A stretch of 22,437 bases of DNA from Euprymna scolopes (GCA_024364805.1 CM044502.1:27553230-27575666), one strand, 5' to 3'; counted from the stretch's first letter, positions 9,825 through 18,219 are shown. The notes: a model not told the origin generated them from the letters alone. Numbers and translations are program-made.

Positions 9825-10800
9825 AACTAGTATATACTATGTTTACTTTTATGCAACTGATTACAATTTCTTTTGAAGTCGCTCCTGATAACAGATGAAG
9901 TTACTTCATATAAGCAGCTACTCGGTGTTATTCCGATATAAGGACATCGCATCTTAAATAATAGACAACTGGAAAACCAAATACAATTTATCTTGATTAA
10001 TATTTCACAATTTACAATATTTCTGATTAAAGCATTATATTTTTTAGTTTATTTTTTAAACACTTATATTCAATTCAATCAATCCGATTTCAAGAAGTAA
10101 ATCAAATCAAATTTCATGTTACCCTGATGAAAACAAATGTCTGCTGCAGTTGACATTTAAATGCTGACGTTGTTAAGTATAAAATCTCATCGATTCCATT
10201 TTGGAAGGCGAGAATATAAAACGAAAAATTTTAGTCGACGTCATTGATTGATGAATTGGAAAGGAAGAAGATGGCGCAGGATCACTTTGTTTACTGTTGT
10301 GTCTGTATCAATAATACCACAAACGCAGAAAGTAAAGGTAAAACAAATATATTAAGACGAAAAGATAATACATATTTACAAAGGTGCAGTTGTACTGCAG
10401 TTGGAAGATTGTCCGGCAGAGCGCGTGTTAAAGTCTTTCATGGAGCAACCGGCACATGCGTCTTGCCTATCCGGCGTTCGAACACAGCTCTCCGATCTTG
10501 CTGACTTGATACCTTTATCTATATCTTTTCACCCACGTATGCTAATTAGTGGGCGTCTCCACAACATTTACATTGTTAACTTATCAGATATTAACGATAA
10601 TTTGATTTTAATCGACAGATAAAATTATAAAATGTTCCGTCTGAGAATAATAGTCACATTAAATATTAATTCTATTGTTTATTTTTGGTATTTCTGTTCG
10701 GTTTTGTACTCTGGACGGGAATTGGTTGGGGCAGGGGATGATGGCTCGTAGAATACTGGCAAATCTCGGAAGTTTTCTCGCAGTTTTATTCGTTACAATT
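9825..10800 (+). repeat. 0.65-kb-class repeat unit, copy B2, with insertion
   Basis: Aligns with B1 from GAAGTCGCTCC (9876) through TTGATTAATATTTCACAATT, TATTCAATTCAATCAATCC, CTGCTGCAGTTGACATTTAA (10141-10161), GATGAATTGGAAAGG (10250) and GCGCAGGATCACTTT. It then resumes at ATTTACATTGTTAAC (about 10568), GATTTTAATCGACAGAT, ATTAATTCTATTGTTTA and GATGGCTCGTAGAATACTGG. Sequence between about 10290 and 10567 has no counterpart in B1 and is listed separately. Without it the B2-B3 spacing falls to about 620 bases. Confidence 0.65.
10290..10567. mobile_element. about 278-bp insertion in repeat unit B2, GC-richer core
   Basis: Present in B2 but missing from the matching point of B1. Its centre (10383-10510) is clearly richer in G+C than the surroundings. 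It contains the palindromic TTCGAA (10479-10484) within GGCGTTCGAACAC, resembling a pol III B box on either strand. On the minus strand TAGCATACGTGGG (10543-10531) could serve as an A box. A tRNA-derived SINE on the minus strand is one reading. The other is a captured exon: TTGTACTGCAG before 10401 resembles a splice acceptor and the following plus frame reads EDCPAERVLKSFMEQPAH and on for about 40 codons. Neither is settled; no family recognised. Confidence 0.5.
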
Positions 10801-10879
10801 GTTTTTCAGTCAATATTTATATTCAGCCGATCCTTTAGCTCGAAATGTGAAAATCAAAATTAAAAATTAAACAGTAGAA

Positions 10880-11800
10880 TTACAGACAGAAATTTATAAA
10901 ATATTAGCATCTATTAAATACGTTTTTTTTGTTTAATTAAAATATTTTTTTTTATTTTTATTAACATTTGTTTATCTTTTATTACAATCAATTCAATTTA
11001 CCAGACACAAATTGAATTACATTTCATATTCATCTTTACTCGGTTCACCGGTTTTGATTTGCAATGTAGACCACGTAAATAATCAGGTTAGATCATTTGT
11101 ATTGGTAAATCGCAAAGGGGTGGAAAAATTGAGTCGCTGTGATCGGTGAATGAATTGGAGGGATGAGATATTGTAGTATTAGTTCGTCTACATCGAAAAA
11201 TTGGCAAATATTATTGACAATTTATTTTACTAGACGAATTTTACAAATTAAATTATATAATGTTGTTGTTACGTCATGAAAAATTATTATACTAAGAATG
11301 CGTTTCAACTTCTTAGGGTAAATGGGGTTTTATCTATAGATGGCATTTATGTATAAATGGGGTCTTATGTATAAATAGAGTTTTTTTAATGTATAAATGA
11401 GGTCTTATGTATAAATGGGGTTTTATGTATAAATTGGGTCTTATGTCTCAAAAGACTACAGATAACCTGTGATAAGGTATCTGTTTGAATAACATTTTTT
11501 AGCGAAGTTCAGGTTTCGCAATCACCAACAGAACTTCTCTAGAAACTGTATAGTTCAAGTCGACCAATGGGAAAGCTGCAATAATTAGAGAAGGAGTGTC
11601 GTCATTTCGCAATTGTTGCTTTACTATAAAAATATTTATATCTTAAGTAATATTTTCAAGGCGAGTTCGTTGTTTCTTTATACAAGAGAAAATCAACTAA
11701 TATCATTAAGTGCGTTAAAGTCTAAGGAAATTAATGAATTGCAGTATATCTGCATCTCGACAAAACTTGATGTACACCAAGTCCAAAAGTTTTTCATGTT
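10880..11800 (+). repeat. 0.65-kb-class repeat unit, copy B3
   Basis: Starts with TTAAATACGTTTTTTTTG (compare B1 start) and keeps TGATCGGTGAATGAATTGGA (11140-11159), GTCTACATCGAAAAATTGGC, AAATATTATTGACAATTT, AGACGAATTTTACAAATT and GTTGTTACGT. Beyond the minisatellite (11317-11448) it continues with ATAACCTGTGATAAGGT, TCACCAACAGAACT and TTGCTTTACTATAAAAA. B4 repeats all three in order (17476 onward), so the unit extends further downstream than B1 and B2 show. The 67-codon frame at 11613 is not supported as a gene. Confidence 0.6.
11317..11448. repeat. minisatellite, 18-bp unit
   Basis: About six to seven imperfect copies of TTATGTATAAATGGGGTC in tandem. Some copies are shortened or have an expanded T run. 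It sits inside repeat unit B3 and is not seen in the other units. Confidence 0.85.
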
Positions 11801-12588
11801 TGTAAATATATTCTAGATATAGACATTTTAGATAGTGAGACTGTATATCAGATAATGAGCATGCAGTTATATATTAATCAAGCTCGACGTCTAAACACGA
11901 TATTTCAATCTATGCAGATTGCGTTTTTATTATTATAGCATCAAACCTGGATTGAATATTATGTATTATGAGTCGCAATTTGCTGGTCGATTAATTCGCA
12001 AAACAATAAAATAAAAGATAATAATGATAATATCGTTCATTAAGTTCCGTCTGTGTTTGTTTACAATATCACGTTAGCTGATATTTGCGTTTGACGATGA
12101 ATGCCCTGGACAATTCACTTCAAATTAATGCTTAGTTTTGAATTATGCAAACGAATGAAATGATTTGTGCCGATTTTAAATGGAGCCTCTGCTTTTATCT
12201 GAATTGAACTCATTACTAAGAAAATAGTAAAATAAAATGTTTAGGAACACCGAACTTAAATAGGAAATCATTCGATTTGCAGTTGAATGTTCCACCAATA
12301 AGCTATATCTACAGATGACAGTAAATCTGTTTTTTTAAGAAAAAATTATTTGCTACAACTTTATTATTTTCCTTTGCCGGTGTAACGTACAATATTTCTC
12401 TGTAAAGATTCTTATTTTGATCTATAAGAAAGGAAGACTATTTTTAAGATCAGATTTTTTCGATCTTTGATACTTGTTGGATTAATTTCAATACAAACAT
12501 ATCTAAGAACACTGCCAGATATATAAATTACCTTTGTGTGAAATTTGCAAAAGAAAAGCTCAGCCGTTTTGGCTCCATATGAGGAAGG

Positions 12589-12591
<3 letters not shown>
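11801..12591. other. AT-rich stretch, nothing recognised
   Basis: No gene or shared repeat block could be supported on either strand. Confidence 0.55.

Positions 12592-12645
<54 letters not shown>
12592..12645. repeat. (AT)n microsatellite
   Basis: Pure AT tract directly abutting the ACTAGC start of a SINE-like element. The same arrangement occurs at 13531-13551. Confidence 0.95.
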
Positions 12646-12646
<1 letters not shown>

Positions 12647-13055
12647 TAGCATTTCAGCCCGGCGTTGCCCAGATGTTTGGGTGTGTATGTTGAGCACAAA
12701 AAAGTGGTAGTATGAAGGCAGAGACGAACCCGTACCGCGAAGGAAGAAAAGAACGGGGAAAAATCCTGACGTCTTCGCTGTTACGACCACCGCCAAACCG
12801 CCAGAAGTGACGTAGGTTTTAATTAAGGCTAGAAAATCGAAAGGAGAGGATGACTTTAAAAAATATCGGCGAAAAAGCGACCCTCCTCTAGAAAAGTGCC
12901 CAGTTCAAGGTGAATATATTAATGTTTTTTGCCAATTTTTCGATATTTGTCGTCTGAAAGGTCGAACTTTAAAACGATACTGATCTTGTAAAAATCGTTG
13001 TCTCTGTCGAAGGTTTTAGGCAGTCATTCAAACATACATACATACATACATTTAT
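12646..13055 (+). mobile_element. SINE-like repeat, head H plus body A, copy 2
   Basis: The head CCCGGCGTTGCCCAGATGTT is followed by TGTATGTTGAGCACAAAA. Body A has GACGAACCCGTACCGCGAAG, AAATATCGGCGAAAAAGCGA, TAGAAAAGTGCCCAG, GCCAATTTTTCGATATTTG and GAAGGTTTTAGGCAG, ending in (CATA)n at about 13033-13051. Compared with copy 1 (3848-4150) it carries an extra segment near 12760-12850 and another near 12962-13010, so one of the two has deletions. The B-box-like site of copy 1 is decayed here (GAGACGAACCC). The minus-strand 78-codon frame across it is a shadow. Confidence 0.7.
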
Positions 13056-13530
13056 ATATTGGTAACTAAACATTTTCGACCCAAACTGATTAAAAAGCTT
13101 GCCCTATCTCTGAATACCCTTTATGTAACTTTTCAAATGTTTAGACCAGAAATTGTCTGAGTAATTTGGTAGAGACCTAACAGGTAATTTTTTTTTAACT
13201 TCGACTCTTATTATGACGCATTAACATTTATTGTTTTGGGATAAAATCAATTTATATAGTTAGATCCATGTCCAAGGGACCTATATCTAAAATTTAAAGT
13301 GTTTATACCCAAAATTGTCGGAGGAATTTGGTAGAGTTCTCAAAGGTTTAATTGTTGAACCTTGACGCCTTAACAGTCCCAATTACAGGCTTAAAACGAA
13401 TTACAAAGATTTTCCCAAATCTCTGTACCCTCTATATCACATTTCGAGTCTGTAGACTAAAAATTGACAGAGTTATTGCGTAGGAAAATGTACACAGAAC
13501 ACACGCAGACACACATACAGACACTTCACT
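13056..13530 (+). mobile_element. SINE-like repeat, body B, lacking its head
   Basis: From about 13190 it matches the body of the next element (13550-13957) block by block: GACTCTTATTATGACGC, GTTAGATCCATGTCCAAGG, ACCTATATCTAAAATTT, GGAGGAATTTGGTAGAGTTC, TCAAAGGTTTAATTGTTGA, GGCTTAAAACGAATTACAAA and GACAGAGTTATTGCGTAGG. Both end in ACACAGAC-type simple sequence, then CTTCACTTTTATATA. It has an additional 5' segment (13078-13185) that is itself a diverged copy of the internal repeat. The GGCGTTGCCCGGG head is missing, so it is 5'-truncated or abuts copy 2 of body A by insertion. Confidence 0.7.
13078..13490 (+). repeat. three internal repeats of about 150 bp inside body B
   Basis: Three anchors recur in register: TTTAGACCAGAAATTGTCTG (13140), TTTATACCCAAAATTGTCGG (13302) and TGTAGACTAAAAATTGACAG (13451). 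Each is followed by a GAGTAATTTGGTAG-like block, and a TACCCT/GACCT block precedes each by 25-26 bases. Unit length is therefore about 149-162. Copies 2 and 3 also exist in the 13550-13957 element, so the amplification predates its dispersal. Confidence 0.55.
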
Positions 13531-13549
13531 TTTATATATATATATATAT
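13531..13549. repeat. (TA)n tract
   Basis: Short TA run closing the preceding element and touching the TACTAGC start of the next. Confidence 0.85.
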
Positions 13550-13952
13550 GTACTAGCATGGGTGCCCGGCGTTGCCCGGGTGTTTAGAAGTGTATATTGA
13601 GCAAAAGAAAGGTCAATTATTTTTTAATTTGACCCCTATTATGACCCCTTAACATTTTTTGTTTTGGACTCAAATCAAGTTATTAAGTTAGATACATGTC
13701 CAAGGACCCTATATCTAAAATTTCAAGTAATTAGACCCAAGTCGGAGGAGTTTGATAAAGTTCTCAAAGGTCAAATCGTTGATCTTTGACCCCTTAAAAG
13801 CCAAATTTTGGCTTAAAACCGATTACAAAGATTTTTCTAAATCTCAGTACCCTGTCTATCAAATTTCTCGTCTGTAGAATAAAAATTGACAGAGTTATTG
13901 CGTAGGGAAAAGTACATAGACAGACACACAGACAGACACACAGATATGTTCA

Positions 13953-13957
<5 letters not shown>
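13550..13957 (+). mobile_element. SINE-like repeat, head H plus body B
   Basis: Head TACTAGCATGGGTGCCCGG, CGTTGCCCGGGTGTTTAG and TATTGAGCAAAAGAAAGG, the same head as on body A elements. Body B follows (GACCCCTATTATGACCCC, GTTAGATACATGTCCAAGG, TCGGAGGAGTTTGATAAAG, GATCTTTGACCCC, CGTCTGTAGAATAAAAATTG), ending with repeated ACAGACACACAGACAG and CACTTTTATATA. It looks complete from head to tail. No long frame of its own; the 75-codon open frame at 13886 starts in the simple tail and is not a gene. Probably a short non-autonomous retroposon. The machinery that moved it is unknown. Confidence 0.7.

Positions 13958-14009
<52 letters not shown>
13957..14009. repeat. (TA)n microsatellite
   Basis: Pure TA tract at the end of the SINE-like element, followed by a short GA run (14011-14021). 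Confidence 0.95.
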
Positions 14010-14010
<1 letters not shown>

Positions 14011-14021
14011 GAGAGAGAGAG

Positions 14022-14337
14022 ATAAGAAACTTGTCAGATATAAATATCGATTGTATTTTAATGTACGATCTGCATTAGGTGATGTTAAAATTCGGTCTAA
14101 GAATAATTGTTAACGAATGTAAAAATCTATTTTATTTGTGGCGATTTGGCCAGGAGAGAAATTTTCTTTGTTGTCTTCTACTTTTTCTTTTTTCTTCTCC
14201 TCTTTCTATTTATTCTGGTTTGCTCCTTTTTTCGTGTATTAATTCTGATCTACGGCCTGATTAACAATGAGTAATTTGGGTCTCAAGCTGGCATGATCAC
14301 ATGCTTAGTTTGGGTGAGGGCTGATTTAACAGAGATC
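14022..14337. other. no supported feature
   Basis: AT-rich with a pyrimidine-rich patch (14165-14225). Nothing else recognised. Confidence 0.5.
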
Positions 14338-14444
14338 CTTTTTTTTTTTTACACAGTGATCACCACGTATCAAGGCCCGGAAGCCACTCAGGGATAAGGG
14401 TTATTGCAAGTACATTACGTTAGTGTGGAGATTTGAAGAAGTGT

Positions 14445-15035
14445 TTACTTAAGGGGGCGGTTCATTAGGAATTTGTTAACATTGGACTTGAAGACATCCA
14501 AGTTGTAGTCCGGTGGGAAGCAGGCAGACGGAACAGAGTTCCACAGGCGTGCAGTTCTAAGAAAGAAGCTTTGTTCATGGAATCCGCGTTTTGATTTAGG
14601 CACAGATACAGAGTGGGGGAAATTTTTCACAGTGGATTCAGCTAGACGGGTGTTTTTCGTGAAAGATTGTCGAGGGGGAACCAGAGATTGGAGTTCAGAC
14701 GAGCACCTGCCATGTAAATAACGATAAAACAAGGATAGGCTCGCAACGTCTCTTCTGTGGGAGAGAGGTGGCAGGGTAGAGAAAAGGGCATCTCCCACTA
14801 ATCCACGAAGTCTATTTTGTACTCTGTCAAGGCAGGATATACTGTTTTTAGCAGCTCCTGCCCAGATATGGCAAAAGTATTCCATCCTTGGACGTATTTG
14901 GCTTTTATATAGATAGAGAATTGCATCAGTAGTGAGATATCTTCTGGAGCGGTAGAAGCTTCCCGACTTTTGTCATCGTCGACACGGAGCACATCTGAGC
15001 TGCCATTTCCTCGTCCTGTCCTCAACTGTGACTAT
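14445..15035 (-). pseudogene. LINE reverse transcriptase, C-terminal region
   Basis: The minus-strand frame from 14885 is open for 146 codons: MEYFCHIWAGAAKN, LDRVQNRLRGLVGDA, PLSHRRDVASLSLFYRYL, SSELQSLVPPRQSF, SFFLRTARLWNSVPSACFP, then a lysine-rich end. This is the conserved domain after the polymerase thumb in jockey/CR1-type LINEs and is the best-kept coding stretch in the window. Just upstream, in another frame, GSFYRSRRYLTTDAILYLYK continues the same protein (14886-14960), so at least one frameshift separates them. The catalytic motifs (the FADD/YADD box) are not present. A non-functional relic, but of moderate age because 146 codons remain open. Confidence 0.85.
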
Positions 15036-15129
15036 GGATTTTCTATAGGAAAGCCGGTATTCGCCCTGTCCCTCTCATACTTAGTTGCTTCCAAGTGAGT
15101 TCTAATACAATTATATGTTTCACGACGGT

Positions 15130-15490
15130 TTTTTTGTAGTTGGTTCTCAGTCCATGTTCAAATAATTTGAGCCGTCATTCATAACTGTGGTCTGAATTGT
15201 TGATATGCCGTAAATATTTCGGGTGTCTTCATTGTAAATGTGATCGAGCAATGTAGTTCCAGACATCAAGCGATATGGTACTATCGTTGCCCGGAGAGAG
15301 TTACTTGGTTGAGGAAAGTCCTGGGAACGCAACCAGCTCCACGAATGTTAGACACGATATCCAACGATAGGCACATGGAAACAGCAACATAACGAGACAA
15401 GATGTCGTCGGCTATAACCAGTTGGCATGGGTCGCTTCTTGTCTTAATTGCGTCGTTACAGGCATCTTTCCATCGTCTGCATTAATGGCA
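15130..15490 (-). pseudogene. probable LINE endonuclease remnant
   Basis: On the minus strand one frame reads CNDAIKTRSDPCQLVIADD and another LRATIVPYRLMSGTTLLDHI followed by YNEDTRNIYGISTIQT. The TLLDHIYTN-like stretch shortly before a degraded SDH position is typical of the end of the apurinic-type endonuclease domain of LINEs. Stops and frame changes separate the pieces. Orientation and position fit the reverse-transcriptase part at 14445-15035. The assignment is from recognition of motif style only. Confidence 0.45.
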
Positions 15491-16039
15491 TGCTAGAATT
15501 TAATGCTTATACAAAAATAGCGAACAAATGCATTTTTATAAAAATATAATTTATTTAAGATTTAACAATGAGGCGCATATTTTTATAAACACGTTGAAAC
15601 CAGATGCATGCTATATCGTATATGCCGACCCCAGAATGCAAGCTTCAACTGTTTTAAAACAATCGAATTATATTTAATTCTCTCTTTCTTAATTGAAAGA
15701 GAGAGAAAGGGAGTGAAAGAGAGAAAGAGAGAGATGTTTCATCGCCCATATTTTGTTTTTTAAATTATGATGTGCACTGGATACGTAAACCCATGTCAAT
15801 CTTCGTGTGCTGACAGTTTTAAACATTTAAAAAAATGTGTGTTCACTGAAATTTGTTTTCTCCTCCACACAAGTGCAGACCAGGTTAGGCACAAGGTTCA
15901 ATAATGTAGAAGCCCCAGCTTCCTCAAAAAGGTCGATTTCCATTGTGCCACAGCGATGCATTTTTATTTCTAATTTTGTAAACTGTTAGCTGCACCTTGT
16001 TTATTGTCGGTAAACACACGGAGCTGTACAAAATCAGCC
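15491..16039. other. no recognised gene; imperfect hairpin and short open segment
   Basis: A purine/pyrimidine palindrome lies at 15678-15709 (TTCTCTCTTTC, TTAA, then GAAAGAGAGAGAA). On the minus strand, 15952-15829 stays open for about 40 codons (reads EIDLFEEAGASTLLNLVPNL) in a locally GC-balanced patch. No family recognised; too little to call a gene. Confidence 0.4.
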
Positions 16040-16295
16040 AACGGCATTAATGCAAGGCGACTTGAACCGGCTTCTTTCGAAGTAGGAAATTTCTAATCAA
16101 ATATAAAATCCGTAAGCGAGCTCCAGTTGCATGTATATCACTCAAGGGAGATGAGCACGTTAGATTTTTATCGCCTTTGTAGGAAGCTGTCGACGTCTTC
16201 CTACATACAGTATCTGCTATTCCAAAATGGCCACCCATCTGATACTGACCAGAATTAAGGTCGCTTAACTTCGGTGATCTTATATAAACCATTGT
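16040..16295 (-). mobile_element. 5S rRNA-derived SINE-like element, copy 2
   Basis: On the minus strand, from about 16290: GATCACCGAAGTTAAGCGAC, then TCTGGTCAGTATCAGATGG, GTGGCCATTTTGGAATAGCA, GATACTGTATGT. This tracks eukaryotic 5S rRNA (GATCACCGAAGTTAAGC, GGTCAGTACTTGGATGGGTG, GACCGCCTGGGAATACC, GGGTGCTGTAGGC) in order. Box A (16261-16271) and the TFIIIA box C region (16229-16239) are well kept. Past the 5S part it shares about 60 bases with copy 1 (ACGTGC, CACTC/GAGTGA, CTGGAGCTCGCTTAC). A GGTTCAAGTCGCC near 16066-16054 (minus) also fits a tRNA B box. The first quarter of 5S is missing. The 81-codon minus-strand frame across it is coincidental. Confidence 0.75.
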
Positions 16296-16699
16296 ATTAA
16301 CCCGAATATCCAGTATTTAAAGCGATGGGTTCACAGACAATCCGATTAATTATCGATTAAAGTCGGTTGCAGATGTCGCAGTCATATAGCTACTAAACAG
16401 AAATGCCACTACCGAGGAATAAATATGGAGCTGCCCAGACATGTTTTGCAGCCAGTGTTCTCTTTCTATAGTGGTGTCATTTTAAACCATACTATAAGAC
16501 ACAGCAGAGTGTTAAAACTCGTATATATTTCTCCTCCTTCGCATCCTTATTATTCTCTCTTTATCATTTATAATAGATAATAGAGAAATGTTTTCGGTAT
16601 TATAAATATTAATGTGTTCTCTTTTATTCAATTAGTTGCTTATTCTGATATGAGAAAATGGCATCACAAACCTCAGTATCATCAGATGAGGTCATTTAT
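16296..16699. other. no supported feature
   Basis: AT-rich; may include the diverged start of repeat unit B4, but no block could be matched with confidence. Confidence 0.45.
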
Positions 16700-16757
16700 A
16701 TGATGGACAGCTGAGGTATGAATTACCGTGATCAGTGGATGAATTAAAGATGGACTT

Positions 16758-17301
16758 AATTGTCTGTAGTTCTGGGATGAGGTGATTTCATTATGGATTT
16801 CGTTTTTCGGACTCACTTTCTTATCTTCGGTGTTTTTCTCACTACGTTTCGGCCATCTTTCTTTAGGTGTATCTCGAACTCGGGAACTGTTTTTTTTTTG
16901 TTTTTTTTTGGGGGGGAATTTCAAACCCAACCCTTTATTGTTACGGGGGTACCATGTTCTCGTTCCATTCAGGCCGTCCCTGCTGCTACCGCGTAATGCT
17001 GTTGCTGCGTCTATCGCTGTCGCTGCCATTGTGTTGTCACTGCCACTGCTTTCGCTCAGTATTGAACTCAGCACGATAGACGCAGCAGCAACAGCATTAA
17101 GCGGTAGCAGCAGGGACGGCCTGAATGGAGCGAGAACATGTCACCCCCGTAACAATAAAGGGTTGGGTTCGAAATTCCAAAAAAAAAAAAAAACAGTTCC
17201 CGAGATCTAGATACACCTGAAGAAGGGCGAAGGATGATATGGCCGAAACGTAGTGAAAAAACACCGAAGATGAGGAAGTGAGTCCGAAAAACGAAATCCA
17301 T
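16758..17301. mobile_element. foldback insertion carrying two head-on copies of one repeat
   Basis: This segment interrupts unit B4 and is flanked by AAAGATGGACTT (16746-16757) and AAAAGTGGACTT (17302-17313), a plausible 12-base target-site duplication with slight decay. Inside are two copies of the same repeat in opposite orientation. Each has TGTATCTCGAACTCGGGAAC-type sequence, a homopolymer run, CCAACCCTTTATTGTTACGG, the CAGGCCGTCCCTGCTGCTAC block and the CGAAACGTAGTGA core of the dispersed family. The left copy is longer, extending by about 34 bases to 16758. Open frames of 130-142 codons across it on both strands are shadows of the repeat. Confidence 0.65.
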
Positions 17302-17302
17302 A
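16792..17302. repeat. inverted repeat, arms about 225 bp, spacer 57 bp
   Basis: Left arm 16792-17016 is nearly the reverse complement of right arm 17074-17302. Matching blocks: TATGGATTTCGTTTTTCGGA with TCCGAAAAACGAAATCCATA; CACTACGTTTCGGCCAT with ATGGCCGAAACGTAGTG; AGGCCGTCCCTGCTGCTACC with GGTAGCAGCAGGGACGGCCT. Differences are few (an extra GCA in the right arm, homopolymer length, some substitutions). The spacer 17017-17073 is CTG/TCG-rich. A transcript through it would form a long hairpin. Confidence 0.9.
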
Positions 17303-17754
17303 AAAGTGGACTTGCTGCAAAATTATTACATCTACATTGATAATTTGGCAAACATTATAACACTTATTTTAATAGACGACTTAGGCAAATTCTATTTGGT
17401 AACGGCGGAGTTACGTTGTAGGATAATGACTATCCGTACATTTTTTCGGGATTCGAGCTTTCTGACTCAATATATAACGAATAACCTATGCTAAGGTGAC
17501 TGCCGGATATAGATTAGAGAGTGAAGTAAAGATTTCGGTGTGATCAACAGAACTATTCAAATGAAGGGACAAACAGAAGACTAAGACGACAAGACAGTAG
17601 GTAAGTCGTGTTACTATTTCTTACCTATTGCTTTACTAAAAACCGATTTAACTTCAGACTATGTTTATTGTTTCTTGATACATTAGGAGTAAATATTTTG
17701 TATTTATTAAAAGCAATTTTATTCTGCTTAAATAAAATAATATTTTACAATGCT

Positions 17755-18130
17755 TTGCTTATTTTTCTTAACAATCAAATGGATTTACTCGAAGCAAATA
17801 TAAGTAAACTTCATATCCATTCCTGTTCTGCTCCTCGTGTAGATAGCTGCAGTGGTTTTGACATCTAACGGCATTAATCATCAAATGACGTCATATGTAT
17901 GGTTGAAGGACATTGAAAACAGGCGCTAATTTAAGTCGCCGTTATCGGTGGACGACTTGAAAATAGAAAAGATGCTGCATGATTATTTCATCGTAAGCGA
18001 TTTCCTTATGAATGTTTTTTTTTTAATTAACGTATTTTAAAAATTACATTATGTAATGATGGAGTTACGTTGAGTGATAATGGTTCATTCAGCTTGTGAC
18101 TATGAAGTACTAAAATTGATGCAATTGTAA
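17755..18130 (+). repeat. 0.65-kb-class repeat unit, copy B5
   Basis: Blocks in the shared order: GCTGCAGTGGTTTTGACATC (17849), ACGGCATTAATCATCAAATG, GAAAACAGGCGCTAATTTAA, GTCGCCGTTATCGGTGGACG (17935-17955), AAAAGATGCTGCATGATTAT and ATGATGGAGTTACGTTGAG with TGATAATGG. It shares ACAGGCGCTAATTTRAG uniquely with B6. It lies directly after B4 with a net spacing of about 670 bases once the foldback is removed. Confidence 0.65.
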
Positions 18131-18219
18131 ATTTTAACCAAGGTGGAGGGACAGTTACTTTGCATTATAACCTAGAAAACATATTTGGATTATTCAGACT
18201 TCTTTACTCATTCTGGGTG

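Larger units (their letters stand above)
14338..15490 (-). mobile_element. non-LTR retrotransposon (LINE), internally deleted, minus strand
   Basis: Three ordered parts on the minus strand make one LINE copy: an endonuclease-like remnant (15490-15130), the C-terminal reverse-transcriptase region (15035-14445), and the 3' tail ending in an A run (T run at 14338-14350). The polymerase core between the first two parts is missing. The tail matches those at 1448-1515, 4447-4512 and 20771-20829. Family judged jockey/CR1-like from the C-terminal domain. The (presumed) internal deletion could have arisen by recombination or during reverse transcription. Confidence 0.75.
16700..17750 (+). repeat. 0.65-kb-class repeat unit, copy B4, split by foldback element
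   Basis: The left piece ends GTGATCAGTGGATGAATTAA AGATGGACTT (16729-16757). The right piece resumes with AAAGTGGACTTGCTGCAAAA (17303), ACATCTACATTGATAATTTG, GCAAACATTATAACACTT, TTTTAATAGACGACTTAGGC, GTTACGTTGTAGGATAATG, CGGGATTCGAG, ATAACCTATGCTAAGGTG (17479), CAACAGAACT and TTGCTTTACTAAAAACC. These blocks are shared with B3 and, in part, B1, B2, B5 and B6. The insertion at 16758-17301 accounts for the extra length. Confidence 0.65.

Noticed and set aside
10531-10543. Possible genuine tRNA gene around the A-box and B-box-like sites at 10470-10543.
   Set aside because: No acceptor stem, anticodon arm or cloverleaf could be drawn; at most a tRNA-derived repeat.
11317-11448. Repeated units considered as a CRISPR-like array.
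   Set aside because: The repeats are directly adjacent without unique spacers, imperfect, and in an animal-type sequence.
16682-17210. Open frames of 130 and 142 codons on opposite strands.
   Set aside because: Both cross the foldback element and mirror each other because the arms are inverted copies; they are shadows of the repeat.
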